A stretch of DNA of 64,000 nt from Longimicrobium sp. (GCF_036388275.1 NZ_DASVSF010000051.1:62001-126000); one strand, 5' to 3'. Positions 47,416 to 57,162 are shown, counted from the stretch's first letter. A program made the numbers and translations. The notes: generated by a model from the sequence alone, not told the origin.

Positions 47416-47570
47416 CGGGACGTTCGGGTGCGGGTGATTCGCTCGCGGATCGCGGGCTGCCAATCTAGCACACCCCGCCGGAGCGGGCGAGAGGATGGAG
47501 GGGAGAGGATGGGAGGCGGCGGAGGATGTCGGAAGGGGCGGAGTTCGGTGCGGCGACGGGCGCCCCCCAT

Positions 47571-47612
47571 CCCCAACCCTTCCCCCGCAAACCGCGCGGG
47601 GGAAGGGAGCCA
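47571..47612. repeat. G/C-rich palindrome, family C
   Basis: CCTTCCCCCGCAAACCGCGC followed by GGGGGAAGGGAGC, same as the unit near 39355. Confidence 0.75.
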
Positions 47613-47650
47613 GAGTGGAGCCGCTCCCAAGTCACGGTAGCGCAACGGCC

Positions 47651-47720
47651 TGTCATCCTGAGGCCCAGGCGCGCCGTACCCGCCCGTACACCGCGCTGCA
47701 CGGGCCGAAGGATCTTGCCT
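47651..47720 (+). repeat. Dispersed repeat family B, copy 3
   Basis: TGTCATCCTGAGGCCCAGGC to GGGCCGAAGGATCTTG. Confidence 0.85.
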
Positions 47721-47808
47721 GGGGCGCTTCCAAGCCGGGGCGCGGCAGCGGACACCCGTGCAGAGGCCGCGACGTCGGGGCGCTTCGAATCGGGCCGGCG
47801 CATGCCGC

Positions 47809-47862
47809 GGGAGGCCCCTCCCCCGGCCCCTCTCCGCATGCTGCGCATGCGGAGAGGGGAGA
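47809..47862. repeat. G/C-rich palindrome, family C
   Basis: CCCCTCTCCGCATGCTGC and GCATGCGGAGAGGGG form a long stem. Confidence 0.7.
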
Positions 47863-47890
47863 ATTCGTGTGCGCTTCGGTTGGCCTCGCG

Positions 47891-47964
47891 CACACCACTG
47901 CGCGAGCAGTCCGCGAAGGCGGACTTCGGGCCGTCGTTGCCGCGACTTCAGTCGCCCCAGCAGG
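47891..47964 (+). repeat. Dispersed repeat family A, diverged copy 6
   Basis: AGTCCGCGAAGGCGGACTTC, then GTCGTTGCCGCGACTTCAGT and CGCCCC; the second half differs from copies 1-5. Confidence 0.8.
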
Positions 47965-48020
47965 GCCGCTGGCCTCGGCTACCGTACCCGCTGCCGCGCC
48001 TCGGCTTGGAACCGTCCGCG

Positions 48021-48090
48021 GTTAGATCCTTCGGCCCGCGAGGGATCGTTTACGGGCGAGGATCGTTCGCCTGGGCCTCAGGATCACAGG
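48021..48090 (-). repeat. Dispersed repeat family B, copy 4 (reverse)
   Basis: TTAGATCCTTCGGCCCGCGA to CCTGGGCCTCAGGATCACAG. Confidence 0.85.
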
Positions 48091-48139
48091 CCCCGTCGCC
48101 ACGGCGGCACTGGACGCAACACCCCGGCTGGCTTCGCGC

Positions 48140-48213
48140 ACACCACTGCACGTGCAGTCCGCGAAGGCGGACTTCGTGACTTTCCAGCTGCGGTTTCAAC
48201 CGCCGGGACGGGG
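48140..48213 (+). repeat. Dispersed repeat family A, diverged copy 7
   Basis: AGTCCGCGAAGGCGGACTTC, then GTGACTTTCCAGCTGCGGTT and TCAACCGCCGGGAC. Confidence 0.8.
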
Positions 48214-48268
48214 GCCGAGGCCTCGGCTACCGTGCCCGCTGCCGCGCTCAAGCTCGTACGTGTCCGCC

Positions 48269-48340
48269 GTTAGATCCTTCGGCCCGCGAGGGATCGTATA
48301 CGGGCGAGGATCGCTCGTCTGGGCCTCAGGATGACAGGCC
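48269..48340 (-). repeat. Dispersed repeat family B, copy 5 (reverse)
   Basis: TTAGATCCTTCGGCCCGCGA to TCTGGGCCTCAGGATGACAG, very close to copy 4 about 250 bp away. Confidence 0.85.
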
Positions 48341-48454
48341 CCGGCACCACACAGGGACTGGACGCACCACCCCAACCCGATGTGCAGCCCCTCTCCCGCT
48401 TGCGAGCGAGGGGCGATTCGATTGCGCTTCGGCTGGCCTTGAGCACTCGACTGT

Positions 48455-48517
48455 GCATGCAGTCCGCGAAGGCGGACTTCGTGAATTTCCAGCTGCGGTT
48501 TCAACCGCCGGGACGGG
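48455..48517 (+). repeat. Dispersed repeat family A, diverged copy 8
   Basis: AGTCCGCGAAGGCGGACTTC, then TTCCAGCTGCGGTTTCAACC. The 47416-48534 interval is filled with A, B and C repeats and holds no gene that I can support. Confidence 0.8.
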
Positions 48518-48534
48518 CCCGAGCCCTCGGCGGG

Positions 48535-50148
48535 TTACGGCGTGACCGCCGGGGGAACGGCGCGCGCAGCCTCCCCCTCCACACCCAGGCGGTCCACCGC
48601 GGAGACGGTGACCAGGTCCACCGCCGCGGGTGCCGGCGCCGGGGCTGCGGGCGCGGCTGGGGTGGGGGGCGCGGCGGGCTCGGGAATGGTGTAGGTGCGG
48701 TCCGCGCCGGGCACCACGTCCACGCCCCACGTGCTCCCCCGCCGCCAGCGCACCACCCACCAGCGCGGGTCCGTCCCCGCCGCCGGCTGCATCTGCACCG
48801 ACAGCAGCCGCTCGGGCGAGGTGAGCTGCACCGTCACGCCGGGCGCGGCCAGCACCCCGCCGCCCAGCCAGGGCGAGGCGGGAACCAGCGCCCGGTGCCG
48901 GTAGGGGCCGGCCACCAGCCGCTCGTTGATGGAATCGCGGTCCTGCAGGAACACCCTCATGCTGAAGTGCACGTTGCCCGTGGCGCCCGGCATCCCCCGC
49001 GTCACCCACACCTGGTCGGTGATCTCCTCGGCGCGCCACCCCGCGGGCGGCACTTCTACCCGGCTGGTGAAGTTGCCCGGCCACATGTGCCGGTTGTGCA
49101 CGTTCTGCTCGACCCACCACCGCAGCAGCACGGGATAGCTCAGGTCCGGCCGCGAGATGGGCCAGTACAGCTGCGGGGTGAAGTAGTCCATCCACCCCTC
49201 CCGCAGCCACAGCCGCGCGTCGGCGTACAATTGCGCGTACTGGTCGAAGGGCGTTCCCTGCCCCGCCGGATATCCCGGCCGGTAGAAGCCGAACGGGCTG
49301 ATCCCGAACTTCACCCACGGCTTCCGGTCCTTGATGCCGCGGTACACCTCGCGGATCAGCGTGTTGACGTTTTCGCGGCGCCAGTCGTCGCGCGCCAGCC
49401 GGCCGCCGCCCGCGACGTACTTCCGCCAGCTGGGCTCGTCAGGAAAGCCGATGGGCCCGGCCGAGTCCCTTTCGGGATACGGGTAGAAGTAGTCGTCCAC
49501 GTGAACGCCGTCGATGTCGTACCGGCTCACCACGTCCAGCATCACCCGCAGCGAATGGGCGCGCACCTCGGGCTCGCCGGGGTCCATCCACACGTTCCCG
49601 CCGTACTGGCGCACCAGGTCCGGCCGGCGCCGGGTGATGTGCGATTCCGTGTTCTCAGACCGGGCCGAGGGGTGGCGCGCGCGATAGGGATTGAACCAGG
49701 CGTGAAGCTCCATCCCGCGGCGGTGCGCCTCGTCCACGGCAAAGGCCAGCGGGTCGTACCCCGGATCGCGCCCCGACTGGCCCGTCAGGTACTCCGACCA
49801 CGGCTCGTGGGGCGAGGCGTACAGCGCGTCGCCCGCCGGCCGCACCTGCAGGATCACGGCGTTCAGGTTGAGCGCCGCCGAACGGTCCATGATGGCCACC
49901 AGCTCCGCCCGCTGCGAGTCGGGGGAAAGGCCGGGACGCGACGGCCAGTCGATGTTGGCCACCGTCGCCACCCACACCGCCCGGAACTCGCGCGGCACCG
50001 GGGGAAGCGCCTCGGCCTGGACCTCGGCTGCGGCCGGGACGGGTGCGGCGGCCGGGCCGGACGCGGGGCGACCGCCGCCCGCGCACGCCGAAAGTCCCAG
50101 CGCGGCGGCGGCCGTCAGGGCGCCGCATCGAACCGAAAAGCACCTCAT
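48535..50148 (-). CDS. GH10-like (GHL10/DUF187) lipoprotein hydrolase
   Basis: This 537-residue lipoprotein has lipobox LGLSAC. The TIM-barrel (about 50-390) shows EFRAVWVATVANIDWPSRPG, NAVILQVRPAGDALYAS, HAWFNPYRARHP, DIDGVHVDDYFYPYPE and KFGISPFGFYRPG, the signature of the GHL10/'family 10 glycosylhydrolase' group that includes YngK. A C-terminal beta-sandwich and an Ala/Pro-rich end follow. It would act on peptidoglycan or other extracellular glycans; the exact substrate is unknown. It follows the SusD gene in the same direction after a terminator. Confidence 0.9.
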   Translation of the reverse strand: MRCFSVRCGALTAAAALGLSACAGGGRPASGPAAAPVPAAAEVQAEALPPVPREFRAVWVATVANIDWPSRPGLSPDSQRAELVAIMDRSAALNLNAVILQVRPAGDALYASPHEPWSEYLTGQSGRDPGYDPLAFAVDEAHRRGMELHAWFNPYRARHPSARSENTESHITRRRPDLVRQYGGNVWMDPGEPEVRAHSLRVMLDVVSRYDIDGVHVDDYFYPYPERDSAGPIGFPDEPSWRKYVAGGGRLARDDWRRENVNTLIREVYRGIKDRKPWVKFGISPFGFYRPGYPAGQGTPFDQYAQLYADARLWLREGWMDYFTPQLYWPISRPDLSYPVLLRWWVEQNVHNRHMWPGNFTSRVEVPPAGWRAEEITDQVWVTRGMPGATGNVHFSMRVFLQDRDSINERLVAGPYRHRALVPASPWLGGGVLAAPGVTVQLTSPERLLSVQMQPAAGTDPRWWVVRWRRGSTWGVDVVPGADRTYTIPEPAAPPTPAAPAAPAPAPAAVDLVTVSAVDRLGVEGEAARAVPPAVTP

Positions 50149-50183
50149 CTGCCTTCTCCGTTCAGGTCCACGGTAGGAACGGA

Positions 50184-50211
50184 AAGGCCCGGCGATTCCC
50201 CGCCGGGCCTT
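50184..50211 (-). terminator. Terminator after the SusD-like gene
   Basis: An 11-bp stem (AAGGCCCGGCG and complement) with a 6-base loop lies 25 bp after the SusD-like stop on the minus strand, followed by TTTCC. Confidence 0.7.
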
Positions 50212-50235
50212 CCTCGAAGAAAAAACACCGCCCGC

Positions 50236-51588
50236 TCAGCTCTTCGGCACGTTGGGGTTCCCCGAGATCTCGGCGGCCGAGAGCGGGAAGCACGTCTGGT
50301 TGTTGGTCAGCGACCCGTAGACCTCGCCGCTCGACGAGTTCTCGTACGGCCCGGAGGGGAACAGGTCAACCCCGTGCTGCGCCTTGTAGCGCCGCATGTC
50401 GCCCAGCCGGTGCCCCGACAGGTAGAAGTCGCGGGCCCGCTGCTCCCGCAGGTTCGCCAGGAAGTTGGCGGTGGTGGTCGCCGCGGCCGCGCGGCCCGTC
50501 GGATCGATCGCTCGCCGGCTCTCGATGAAGGCGATGGTCGCGGTGGTGGGCCCCGCGGCCTCCGCCACGATGTACTGCGCCTCCAGCCCCGACGCCATGC
50601 GCAGCCACCCGTCGCGGACGAACTCGGCGCCGACCACCGTGTTGTTGTACGAGCTGTACTGGAGGGGCGAGTTGGGAAGGTGCGCGCGTATCCCATCCAG
50701 CGTGGGCTCGTTGGCCGCCGGGCGGGGAACCCGCGGGTCGGCGGTCACCGTTTCCCACGGGGTGAAGTCGAGCCCGCCCGAAATGCTTCCCACCTGCGAC
50801 AGGCGGCCGAAGATGGGGTTGTTCTCGCGCGTGCTGTTGATGGAGTAGTACGAGCGGAACTCGTACGCCGCCGGCACCTGCGAGGCGAACTCGAGGGCCT
50901 TGGCCTTGTTGCCCATCTGCAGGTAGGCGCGTGCGATCCCCACCCGCGCGAGGTTGGCCAGCGAGTCGGCCGTCGCCTTCTGCCCCGCGGTGGCCGTGGG
51001 CAGCGCCTTGGCCGCGTCGGTAATGCTCAGCACGTCGGTGAACCGGGTTACGGCCAGCGCCAGCAGCTCGTTCGACGAAAGCACGGGCCCCATGTTCACG
51101 GGCGACGCGCACAGCGTTTCGCCCAGCAGCACGTACGAGTACCCGCCGTACGCCTGCACGCGCGCCAGCCGCAGGTCTCGGCCCGCCGAGTCGGCCAGGA
51201 AGCCGCGCAGGTAGGCGGCCGCGCTGTCGGCCAGGAAGCGCGCGCGGTGCATGGGGTTGTACACCAGCGTCACGTACGTCGCGTTGTCGGGCGTGACGTT
51301 GCGCTGGTCGATCAGCTTCTCCTCGAAGAAGTTGTGGTGGTTGCGCAGCTCGTCGGTGAACACCGCCGAGTAGTACGCCACGACGGGAAGCGTAGGCTGA
51401 AACTCGCCGATCACCCCGTTCACCAGGAGGCCGATGTACTTCGGATCGTTCAGGTCCTCGGTCTCGACGGCGCCCGGGTTCTCGACCGCCAGGAAGTCGC
51501 TGCAGCCGCCGGCGGCTCCCATGGCGGCGAAAGCCGCCGCCATGGTGGCCGCGCGGAACCAGCGGCGACGCGTCTTGAATGTGTGCAT
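50236..51588 (-). CDS. SusD/RagB-family outer-membrane lipoprotein
   Basis: This 450-residue lipoprotein has lipobox AAGGC (Cys about 29). It begins CSDFLAVENPGAVETEDLND, a typical SusD entry, contains ARAYLQMGNKAKALEFASQV (TPR-like) and ends with LREQRARDFYLSGHRLGDMR, the conserved RagB/SusD end motif. SusD caps the SusC barrel and binds the glycan or other nutrient. GGAG lies 9 bp before the chosen start. It is 16 bp downstream of the SusC-like gene. Confidence 0.93.
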   Translation of the reverse strand: MHTFKTRRRWFRAATMAAAFAAMGAAGGCSDFLAVENPGAVETEDLNDPKYIGLLVNGVIGEFQPTLPVVAYYSAVFTDELRNHHNFFEEKLIDQRNVTPDNATYVTLVYNPMHRARFLADSAAAYLRGFLADSAGRDLRLARVQAYGGYSYVLLGETLCASPVNMGPVLSSNELLALAVTRFTDVLSITDAAKALPTATAGQKATADSLANLARVGIARAYLQMGNKAKALEFASQVPAAYEFRSYYSINSTRENNPIFGRLSQVGSISGGLDFTPWETVTADPRVPRPAANEPTLDGIRAHLPNSPLQYSSYNNTVVGAEFVRDGWLRMASGLEAQYIVAEAAGPTTATIAFIESRRAIDPTGRAAAATTTANFLANLREQRARDFYLSGHRLGDMRRYKAQHGVDLFPSGPYENSSSGEVYGSLTNNQTCFPLSAAEISGNPNVPKS

Positions 51589-51604
51589 TCGCTGTCGCTC
51601 CGGA

Positions 51605-54600
51605 TCAGAAGCTGAGGTTGACGGCAACCGACACGCGCCGGTTCATCGGCATGGAGTAGGCATCGGTCCGGGCGAACAGGCGGTTGGCGGCCGTGTTCAC
51701 CTCCGGGTCGATCCCGCTGTAGTCGGTCCACAGCGCCAGGTTGTGCCCGGCCAGGGTCACGCTCACGTCGCGCATTCCCGTATGGGTGCGCGAAAGCAGC
51801 GAGCCCGGAACCGTGTAGGTCAGTGAAAGGTCGCGCAGCTTGATGAAGTCGGCCCGCTCCACGTATTGCGAGCGGTTGGTGCGGGCCAGGAGCTTGGCCG
51901 TGTCGCCCACCGTCGCGTCGTTCACCACGGCGCAGTTCAGGTTGCTGTTGCAGCGCCCGAACTCCTTGAAGTTGAACACGTAGTTGCCGCCCTTGTAGTC
52001 CAGCAGGCCGTACAGCCGCAGGTAGCGGAACAGCGTCACCGAGTTGGAGAAGCCGATCTCGCGCGTGGGAAGCGCCGGGCCGATGTAGCGCGGGTCCGCC
52101 TCCAGCACCACCGCGTTGCCCGCCGCGTTGAACTTCACGTTCCCATTGGCGTCCAGTTCCGGGAAGCGGCCCCAGAACCCGGCGAGCGGGTACCCGGGTG
52201 CGTGCCGCTGCGCGGCGTCGATGTTGGATGCGTACGACGAAAAGACGTTCTCGAACTTCTTGGCCGTGTCGCCGAAGCTCACCAGCTCGTTGCGGTTGGT
52301 GGACAGGTTCAGGCGGCTTTCCCAGCGGAAGTTGCGCAGGTCCACCGGCGTGGCGTTCAGCCCCAGCTCGATCCCGGTGTTCAGCGTTTCGCCCAGGTTG
52401 TAGAACCGCGAGCTGGCGAAGCCGGACGAGCCGGGAATGGCCTGGGCGACGATCACGTCGACCATCCGCTTGTTGTAATGCGTGAAGTCGATGCCCACCC
52501 GGTCGTCCAGGAACGCCGCGTCGAAGCCGATCTCCAGCTCCGAGCCGCGCTCGGGCTTCAGGTCGGGGTTTCCGTACGACGAGGTGCGCAGCGCCGAGCC
52601 GGTGGTCACCGTGGAGCCCGTCCCCAGCGCCACGGTGTTGATGGTGAAGGTCTGCGTGGCGGAATACGGGTCCGGGGCGCGTCCGGCCTGGCCCCACGCC
52701 GTACGGAACTTGAAGCTGCTGGCATGGATGCGCTCGAACACCGGCGCCAGCCCGGGCTCGTCGGAAAGCACCCAGGAGAGCGCGGCCTTGGGGTACAGCA
52801 GGCGGTGGATCTCCGCGCCGAACGCCGAGTTGTTGTCCATCCGCAGCGCGCCCGTCAGGTACAGGCGGTTGCGGAAGCCGAACTGCTGCTGGGCGAACAG
52901 CCCCAGCGACTTCTGCTGGGTGAAGGCGTTGCTGGCGTCGCGCGTCTGCGCCGAGCCGATCAGCGTAACGTCGGGCGCCCCCAGGCCCACGCCCGAGGCG
53001 AACAGCGTCTCGTACTGCTTGTTGACCACGTTCACGCCGAACGACGTCGTGGACTCGACCGCGTCCGTGAGGTCGTTGACCACGCTGCCGGCGTAGTCCA
53101 GCGTGTAGAAGTGGTTGCGCGGCGCCCGCTGCGCCGTGAGCCCCGACGGCGAGTCGGTGGAGCCCGGCTCCGAAATGATCTGCGCGAGGTTCGAGGCGAA
53201 GTCCACTCCCACCGTCAGGCGGTTGCGGAACCATTCCCACGGGCGGTAGTTGGCCGTGATCCCCAGCGTCAGGCGGTCGGTGTTCGTGAGGTTGTTGTAT
53301 TCGTTGGCCTGGTACGGAGCCAGCCCGGCCCACCCGCTGCGCAGGGGGTCGGCGTTGGTGGCCACGCGTCCGGGGCGTCCGCGCACCGCGCTCAGCAGCA
53401 GGCCGTTGCCGGACTCGTCGCCCACCGGCAGGCGCAGCCGGCCCTGGATGTAGCTGGTGTTCACCTGGAAATCCAGCTCCGAGCTGGGGTTCAGCCCGAA
53501 GTTGGCCCGCACCGAGTTGGAGCGGCTGTAGCTGTTGTAGAGAACGCCGTCTTCGTTGTTCAGGTCGCCCGCCACGTAGTACGAGTACCGGTCACCCCCG
53601 CCACGCACCGACATCGTCACCCGGTTCAGGTTGCCGTCGCGAAGCGCGTCGGGGTCGCGCAGCATCGGCCGGTCGGTGAGCACCGTGTTGCGCGGCACGC
53701 CCACGCACCCGGGCCACCCCGCCGCGTCGGCCTGCTTGACCGAGTCGCAGGTCGTGTAGTTGATGGGCAGGTCCAGCGCCAGGTCGCTGCGGCCCGCCTC
53801 GAACTTGAAGCCCCACTGGGGGCGCTGCTGGCCGCGTCCGCCCCGCTTGGTGATGATCTGGATGACGCCGCTGGCCGCCTCGGCCCCGTACAGGGTGGAC
53901 GCCGCGGGCCCCTTGATCACCTCGATGGACTCGATGTCCTCCGGGTTCAGGAAGCTCAGCCCCGAGGTCGTCTGGAAGTTGCCGTTGGGCGTGAGTCCCG
54001 CCCCGCCCGGCGAAAAGTTGCCCAGCGACCCGATGTCGTAGCGGATCCCGTCCACGTACACCACCGGCTGGTTGCCCAGGAACGACGAGGCGCCGCGGAT
54101 GCGGATGTCGGGGGCGGCGCCCGGGGTGCCGGCGTTGGGAACGATCTGCACGCCCGGGGTGCGGGCCTGCAGGATCTCGGCGACGTTGGTCACGTTGGTG
54201 ACGGCCGTCACCTCTTCCACGTCCAGCTGGGTGATGGCGTTGCCCACCGTTCGCCGTGCGGTGGCGCCCGGCGTGCCGGTCACCACGATGGCATCCAGCC
54301 CCAGCGTGGCCGGGGCAAGCGCCAGGTCGGCGCGCACCGTTTCGCCCGCGGACACCGACACCGAGGCTTCGCCGGCCTGGTAGCCCAGCCGCGTGGCCCG
54401 CACCTGCACCCGGCCCGCGGACACCTCCGACAGCGTGAACTCGCCGGCGGCGTTGGTCACCGTGCTGCGGCCGCCGCCCGCCACCGTCGCGCCCGCCAGG
54501 GGCTGGCGGTTGCCGGATTCTACGACGGTGCCGCGGATGGTGCCGCCCTGCGCGGCCAGCGACGGCGCGGCGGCGCACAGCAGCCCCACGGCCGCGGCCA

Positions 54601-54637
54601 GCCTCAGCCAGCCCTTCCGTTGGATGGGAAAGCCCAT
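51605..54637 (-). CDS. SusC/RagA-type TonB-dependent outer-membrane transporter
   Basis: This 1,010-residue transporter has a signal peptide ending SLAAQ, a carboxypeptidase D2-like N-terminal domain (about 28-105, GTVVESGNRQPLAGATVAGG), a plug (about 115-230, PDIRIRGASSFLGNQPVVYV, ASTLYGAEAASGVIQIITKR) and a 22-strand barrel. The C-terminus is VSVAVNLSF, the usual barrel end. Together with the SusD-like protein it takes up a large nutrient; the substrate is not evident. GGAGG sits 5 bp upstream of the chosen ATG; upstream extension is not supported. Confidence 0.95.
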   Translation of the reverse strand: MGFPIQRKGWLRLAAAVGLLCAAAPSLAAQGGTIRGTVVESGNRQPLAGATVAGGGRSTVTNAAGEFTLSEVSAGRVQVRATRLGYQAGEASVSVSAGETVRADLALAPATLGLDAIVVTGTPGATARRTVGNAITQLDVEEVTAVTNVTNVAEILQARTPGVQIVPNAGTPGAAPDIRIRGASSFLGNQPVVYVDGIRYDIGSLGNFSPGGAGLTPNGNFQTTSGLSFLNPEDIESIEVIKGPAASTLYGAEAASGVIQIITKRGGRGQQRPQWGFKFEAGRSDLALDLPINYTTCDSVKQADAAGWPGCVGVPRNTVLTDRPMLRDPDALRDGNLNRVTMSVRGGGDRYSYYVAGDLNNEDGVLYNSYSRSNSVRANFGLNPSSELDFQVNTSYIQGRLRLPVGDESGNGLLLSAVRGRPGRVATNADPLRSGWAGLAPYQANEYNNLTNTDRLTLGITANYRPWEWFRNRLTVGVDFASNLAQIISEPGSTDSPSGLTAQRAPRNHFYTLDYAGSVVNDLTDAVESTTSFGVNVVNKQYETLFASGVGLGAPDVTLIGSAQTRDASNAFTQQKSLGLFAQQQFGFRNRLYLTGALRMDNNSAFGAEIHRLLYPKAALSWVLSDEPGLAPVFERIHASSFKFRTAWGQAGRAPDPYSATQTFTINTVALGTGSTVTTGSALRTSSYGNPDLKPERGSELEIGFDAAFLDDRVGIDFTHYNKRMVDVIVAQAIPGSSGFASSRFYNLGETLNTGIELGLNATPVDLRNFRWESRLNLSTNRNELVSFGDTAKKFENVFSSYASNIDAAQRHAPGYPLAGFWGRFPELDANGNVKFNAAGNAVVLEADPRYIGPALPTREIGFSNSVTLFRYLRLYGLLDYKGGNYVFNFKEFGRCNSNLNCAVVNDATVGDTAKLLARTNRSQYVERADFIKLRDLSLTYTVPGSLLSRTHTGMRDVSVTLAGHNLALWTDYSGIDPEVNTAANRLFARTDAYSMPMNRRVSVAVNLSF

Positions 54638-54982
54638 CTCGTCCTCCTGAAATCGTGAATTATTCGTGGATGGATCGGGAACCGGACCAGAACGAAATTC
54701 GGGGGGAGTTCTTCCTCCGGTACGGGGGTGGGGCGCGCCCGGAACCGCGGCCCGCCCGTTCGCATGATGCGGCGGGGCGGCGACCGCGTTGCGCGCGGAT
54801 GCGAAGCGTCCGTCACGTGCGCGAGGGAGCCTGGCGGCCCCCAGGCCCGATCGCCAGCCGAGTTGATGGTGGACAGGATACGCCGCCCGGGCCTCGCTGA
54901 CAAGACAAAAGTTACGAAATCGTAATCGGGAGGATGGCACGCCTGAGCGCTGCTCGACGGTCGGCGTGCACACGATGGCGCG
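54638..54982. promoter_or_regulatory. Upstream region of the SusC/SusD operon
   Basis: About 345 bp without a gene. It holds an AT-rich stretch with the dyad TTACGA-AA-TCGTAA (54912-54925) and ACAAGACAAAAG, about 275 bp before the SusC-like start. This could be an operator or promoter. Confidence 0.4.
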
Positions 54983-56821
54983 TCACGGGTGGCCGGGGGC
55001 GGTGCGCACCGGGCGTGTCAGCCCGGTGCCGAGCGGGTGGCGCGGCGGAAGCGACACGGGGAGGCGTCCGCCGATGGCCGCTTCGCCCGCCAGGGCGCGG
55101 GCGGCGGCGCGCTGGCTGACCTCCGCGCCGCCCCACGCCAGCAGGTACGCGGGAACGGCGGGAAACGCCTCCACCAGGTAGGGGCTGCCGAACGACACCG
55201 CCACCACCGGGCGCCCCGCCGTGGCCAGCGACTGCACCAGCGCGGGAAATCCGCCCCGCGCGCCCACGGTTCCGCTGTGTTCGCGCGGCATCACGTACGC
55301 CGACGCCACCACCACGTCCGCCGAGTCGGCCAGCGCGCGCAGGCGGGCGTACTCGTCCGCGGGCGTGCGGTCGTCCACGCGGGCGCTGGCCACCGTCCAC
55401 CCGCCCGCCGCCAGCTCGCGGTCGAATGCGCGCCCGGCCATGATGTCCGACGGCTGCGCGTAGGTGATGGACAGCACCCGCCTACCCGGCGCCAGGGGCA
55501 CCTGTCCCGCTTCGTCGCGGACCAGGGTGATGGACCGCTCGGCCACCGCCTGCGCCAGCTCGCCGTGCGGGCGCGCCCCCACGACCGCTTCCACGCTGTC
55601 CAGCTCGGTCGTCCGCCGCCGGTGAAGCCCGGCGCGGGCCTTGGCGGCGAGGATGCGGCGCACGGAGCCGTCCAGCCGCTCCGGGGTGACGCGGCCGGCC
55701 TGTACGGCGGCGACCACGGCGTCCACCGCCTCGCGGGGGTCGATGGGCTGCAGCAGCACGTCGGCGCCAGCCTCCATCGCCAGCAGCAGGGGCTCGCGCT
55801 GGCCGTAGCGCCGGATCACCGCGCCCATGTTCATGGCGTCGGTGAACACCAGCCCGCCGAACCCCAGGTCGCGGCGAAGCAGGTCGCGGGTGATGGCGGG
55901 CGACAGCGAGGCCGGGGCCGCCTCCGGGCCCTCGAGGCCGGTCATGGAGATGTGCGCCACCATCATCCCGTCCATGCCGGCGCGCACGGCGGCGCGGAAG
56001 GGCACCAGCTCCACCGAGTCGAGCCGGGCGCGGTCGGCGCGGATGGCGGCGAAGCCGATGTGGGTGTCGGCCTCGGTGTCGCCGTGACCGGGAAAGTGCT
56101 TGCCCGCCGACAGCAGCCCGGCGGAGCGGATCCCCCGCGACATGGCCGATGCCAGGCGCGCCACCTCTCCCGCGTTCTCGCCGAACGAGCGGACGTTGAT
56201 GATGGGGTTCAGCGGGTTGGAGTTCACGTCCAGCACGGGCCCGAACGTCAGGTGAACCCCCACCGCCCGCGCCTCGCGCCCGATCACCCGCCCCACCTGG
56301 TACGCCAGCGAATCGGAGCCGATGGCCCCCAGCGCCATCACGGGCGGAAACGACGTTCCCCCGCCCAGGGGGAGCAGCGACGGCAGCGCGTACCCGCCCG
56401 CCAGCCGCATCCCCGGCCCGTTCTCCATGTCGGTGGTCACCAGCAGCGGCACGGGGGCGCGGCGCTGCAGGGCGTTCAGCTTGGCGGCGTAGCTGTGGGG
56501 CAGCCCCATCGAAATCACCAGCCCCCCGATGCCGTCGCGCTCCACCATCTCCAGCAGCCGGTCCATCTCCGGCGAGTCGGCCGCCACGTACTCGCCCCCC
56601 GTCCACCCGAACACCACCTGCCCGGCCTTCTGCCGCAGGGTGAGGGACGCGAGGGTGCTGTCCACCCAAGCCTGCTGCTCGGCGTCCAGACCGTCTGCGG
56701 CGGCGGAGGGGGCCTGGACCGGGGCGGCGGTGGGTGGGGAGGCGGCGGTGGGTGGGGAGGCGGCGGGGGCGCAGCCCAGAGTCAGCAGGAGCAGGACGGA
56801 CGGCAGGCGGATCATGGGCAT
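54983..56821 (-). CDS. GH3-family beta-N-acetylhexosaminidase-like lipoprotein
   Basis: This 612-residue lipoprotein has lipobox LLTLGC (Cys about 16). The GH3 barrel (about 55-395) shows VPLLVTTDMENGPGMRL, GVHLTFGPVLDVNSNPLNPI, SAGKHFPGHGDTEADTHIGF (catalytic His of the NagZ group) and GGLVFTDAMNMGAVIR with the nucleophile Asp. A second alpha/beta domain follows (about 430-610). The KHFPGHGD motif points to NagZ-like N-acetylglucosaminidases acting on peptidoglycan or chitin fragments. Start is MPMIRLP, with MIRLP at 56815 as alternative. Confidence 0.92.
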   Translation of the reverse strand: MPMIRLPSVLLLLTLGCAPAASPPTAASPPTAAPVQAPSAAADGLDAEQQAWVDSTLASLTLRQKAGQVVFGWTGGEYVAADSPEMDRLLEMVERDGIGGLVISMGLPHSYAAKLNALQRRAPVPLLVTTDMENGPGMRLAGGYALPSLLPLGGGTSFPPVMALGAIGSDSLAYQVGRVIGREARAVGVHLTFGPVLDVNSNPLNPIINVRSFGENAGEVARLASAMSRGIRSAGLLSAGKHFPGHGDTEADTHIGFAAIRADRARLDSVELVPFRAAVRAGMDGMMVAHISMTGLEGPEAAPASLSPAITRDLLRRDLGFGGLVFTDAMNMGAVIRRYGQREPLLLAMEAGADVLLQPIDPREAVDAVVAAVQAGRVTPERLDGSVRRILAAKARAGLHRRRTTELDSVEAVVGARPHGELAQAVAERSITLVRDEAGQVPLAPGRRVLSITYAQPSDIMAGRAFDRELAAGGWTVASARVDDRTPADEYARLRALADSADVVVASAYVMPREHSGTVGARGGFPALVQSLATAGRPVVAVSFGSPYLVEAFPAVPAYLLAWGGAEVSQRAAARALAGEAAIGGRLPVSLPPRHPLGTGLTRPVRTAPGHP

Positions 56822-57162
56822 CGCGGGATGGGGGTTGCCGCGAAGGTACGCCGGGTGGGGACGCGGGGGCAACGGTAGCGATTCCTGGCCCCGCGTCGAA
56901 CGACGGAGCTGAATGACTACTCCAGGAATACGCCAACGACGGACTGGCACCCGCGATCCTGCTGCCGGCGACACCGCAGCGATCACGGTTCGGGCGGTAG
57001 AATGGAGATGAACAGCGGGTGAGCCGAGTGTACGCAATCGTTGCCATAAGAACACAGAGTGTACATCTTCTGAAGGGCTGCTCGTTCGCGATGCAGCCCT
57101 TCACGCGTTTGTTCATCTTGGACCTTCCGCTACGCCTCTGGCGTAGAAAGCTGATCCCTGCT
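56822..57162. promoter_or_regulatory. Region between the GH3 gene and the toxin-antitoxin pair, with dyad
   Basis: A perfect dyad TACGCC-TCT-GGCGTA (57131-57145) lies 17 bp before the toxin start and could be the operator for the antitoxin. GAGTGTAC occurs twice (about 57024 and 57056). No gene seen. Confidence 0.5.

Noticed and set aside
48331..51615. A 1,094-codon plus-strand frame across repeats, the GH10-like gene and SusD
   Set aside because: It covers two well-supported minus-strand genes and shows only Arg/His/Pro-rich composition typical of antisense reading.
51866..54658. A 930-codon plus-strand frame opposite the SusC-like gene
   Set aside because: Antisense shadow; the SusC domains on the minus strand are unambiguous.
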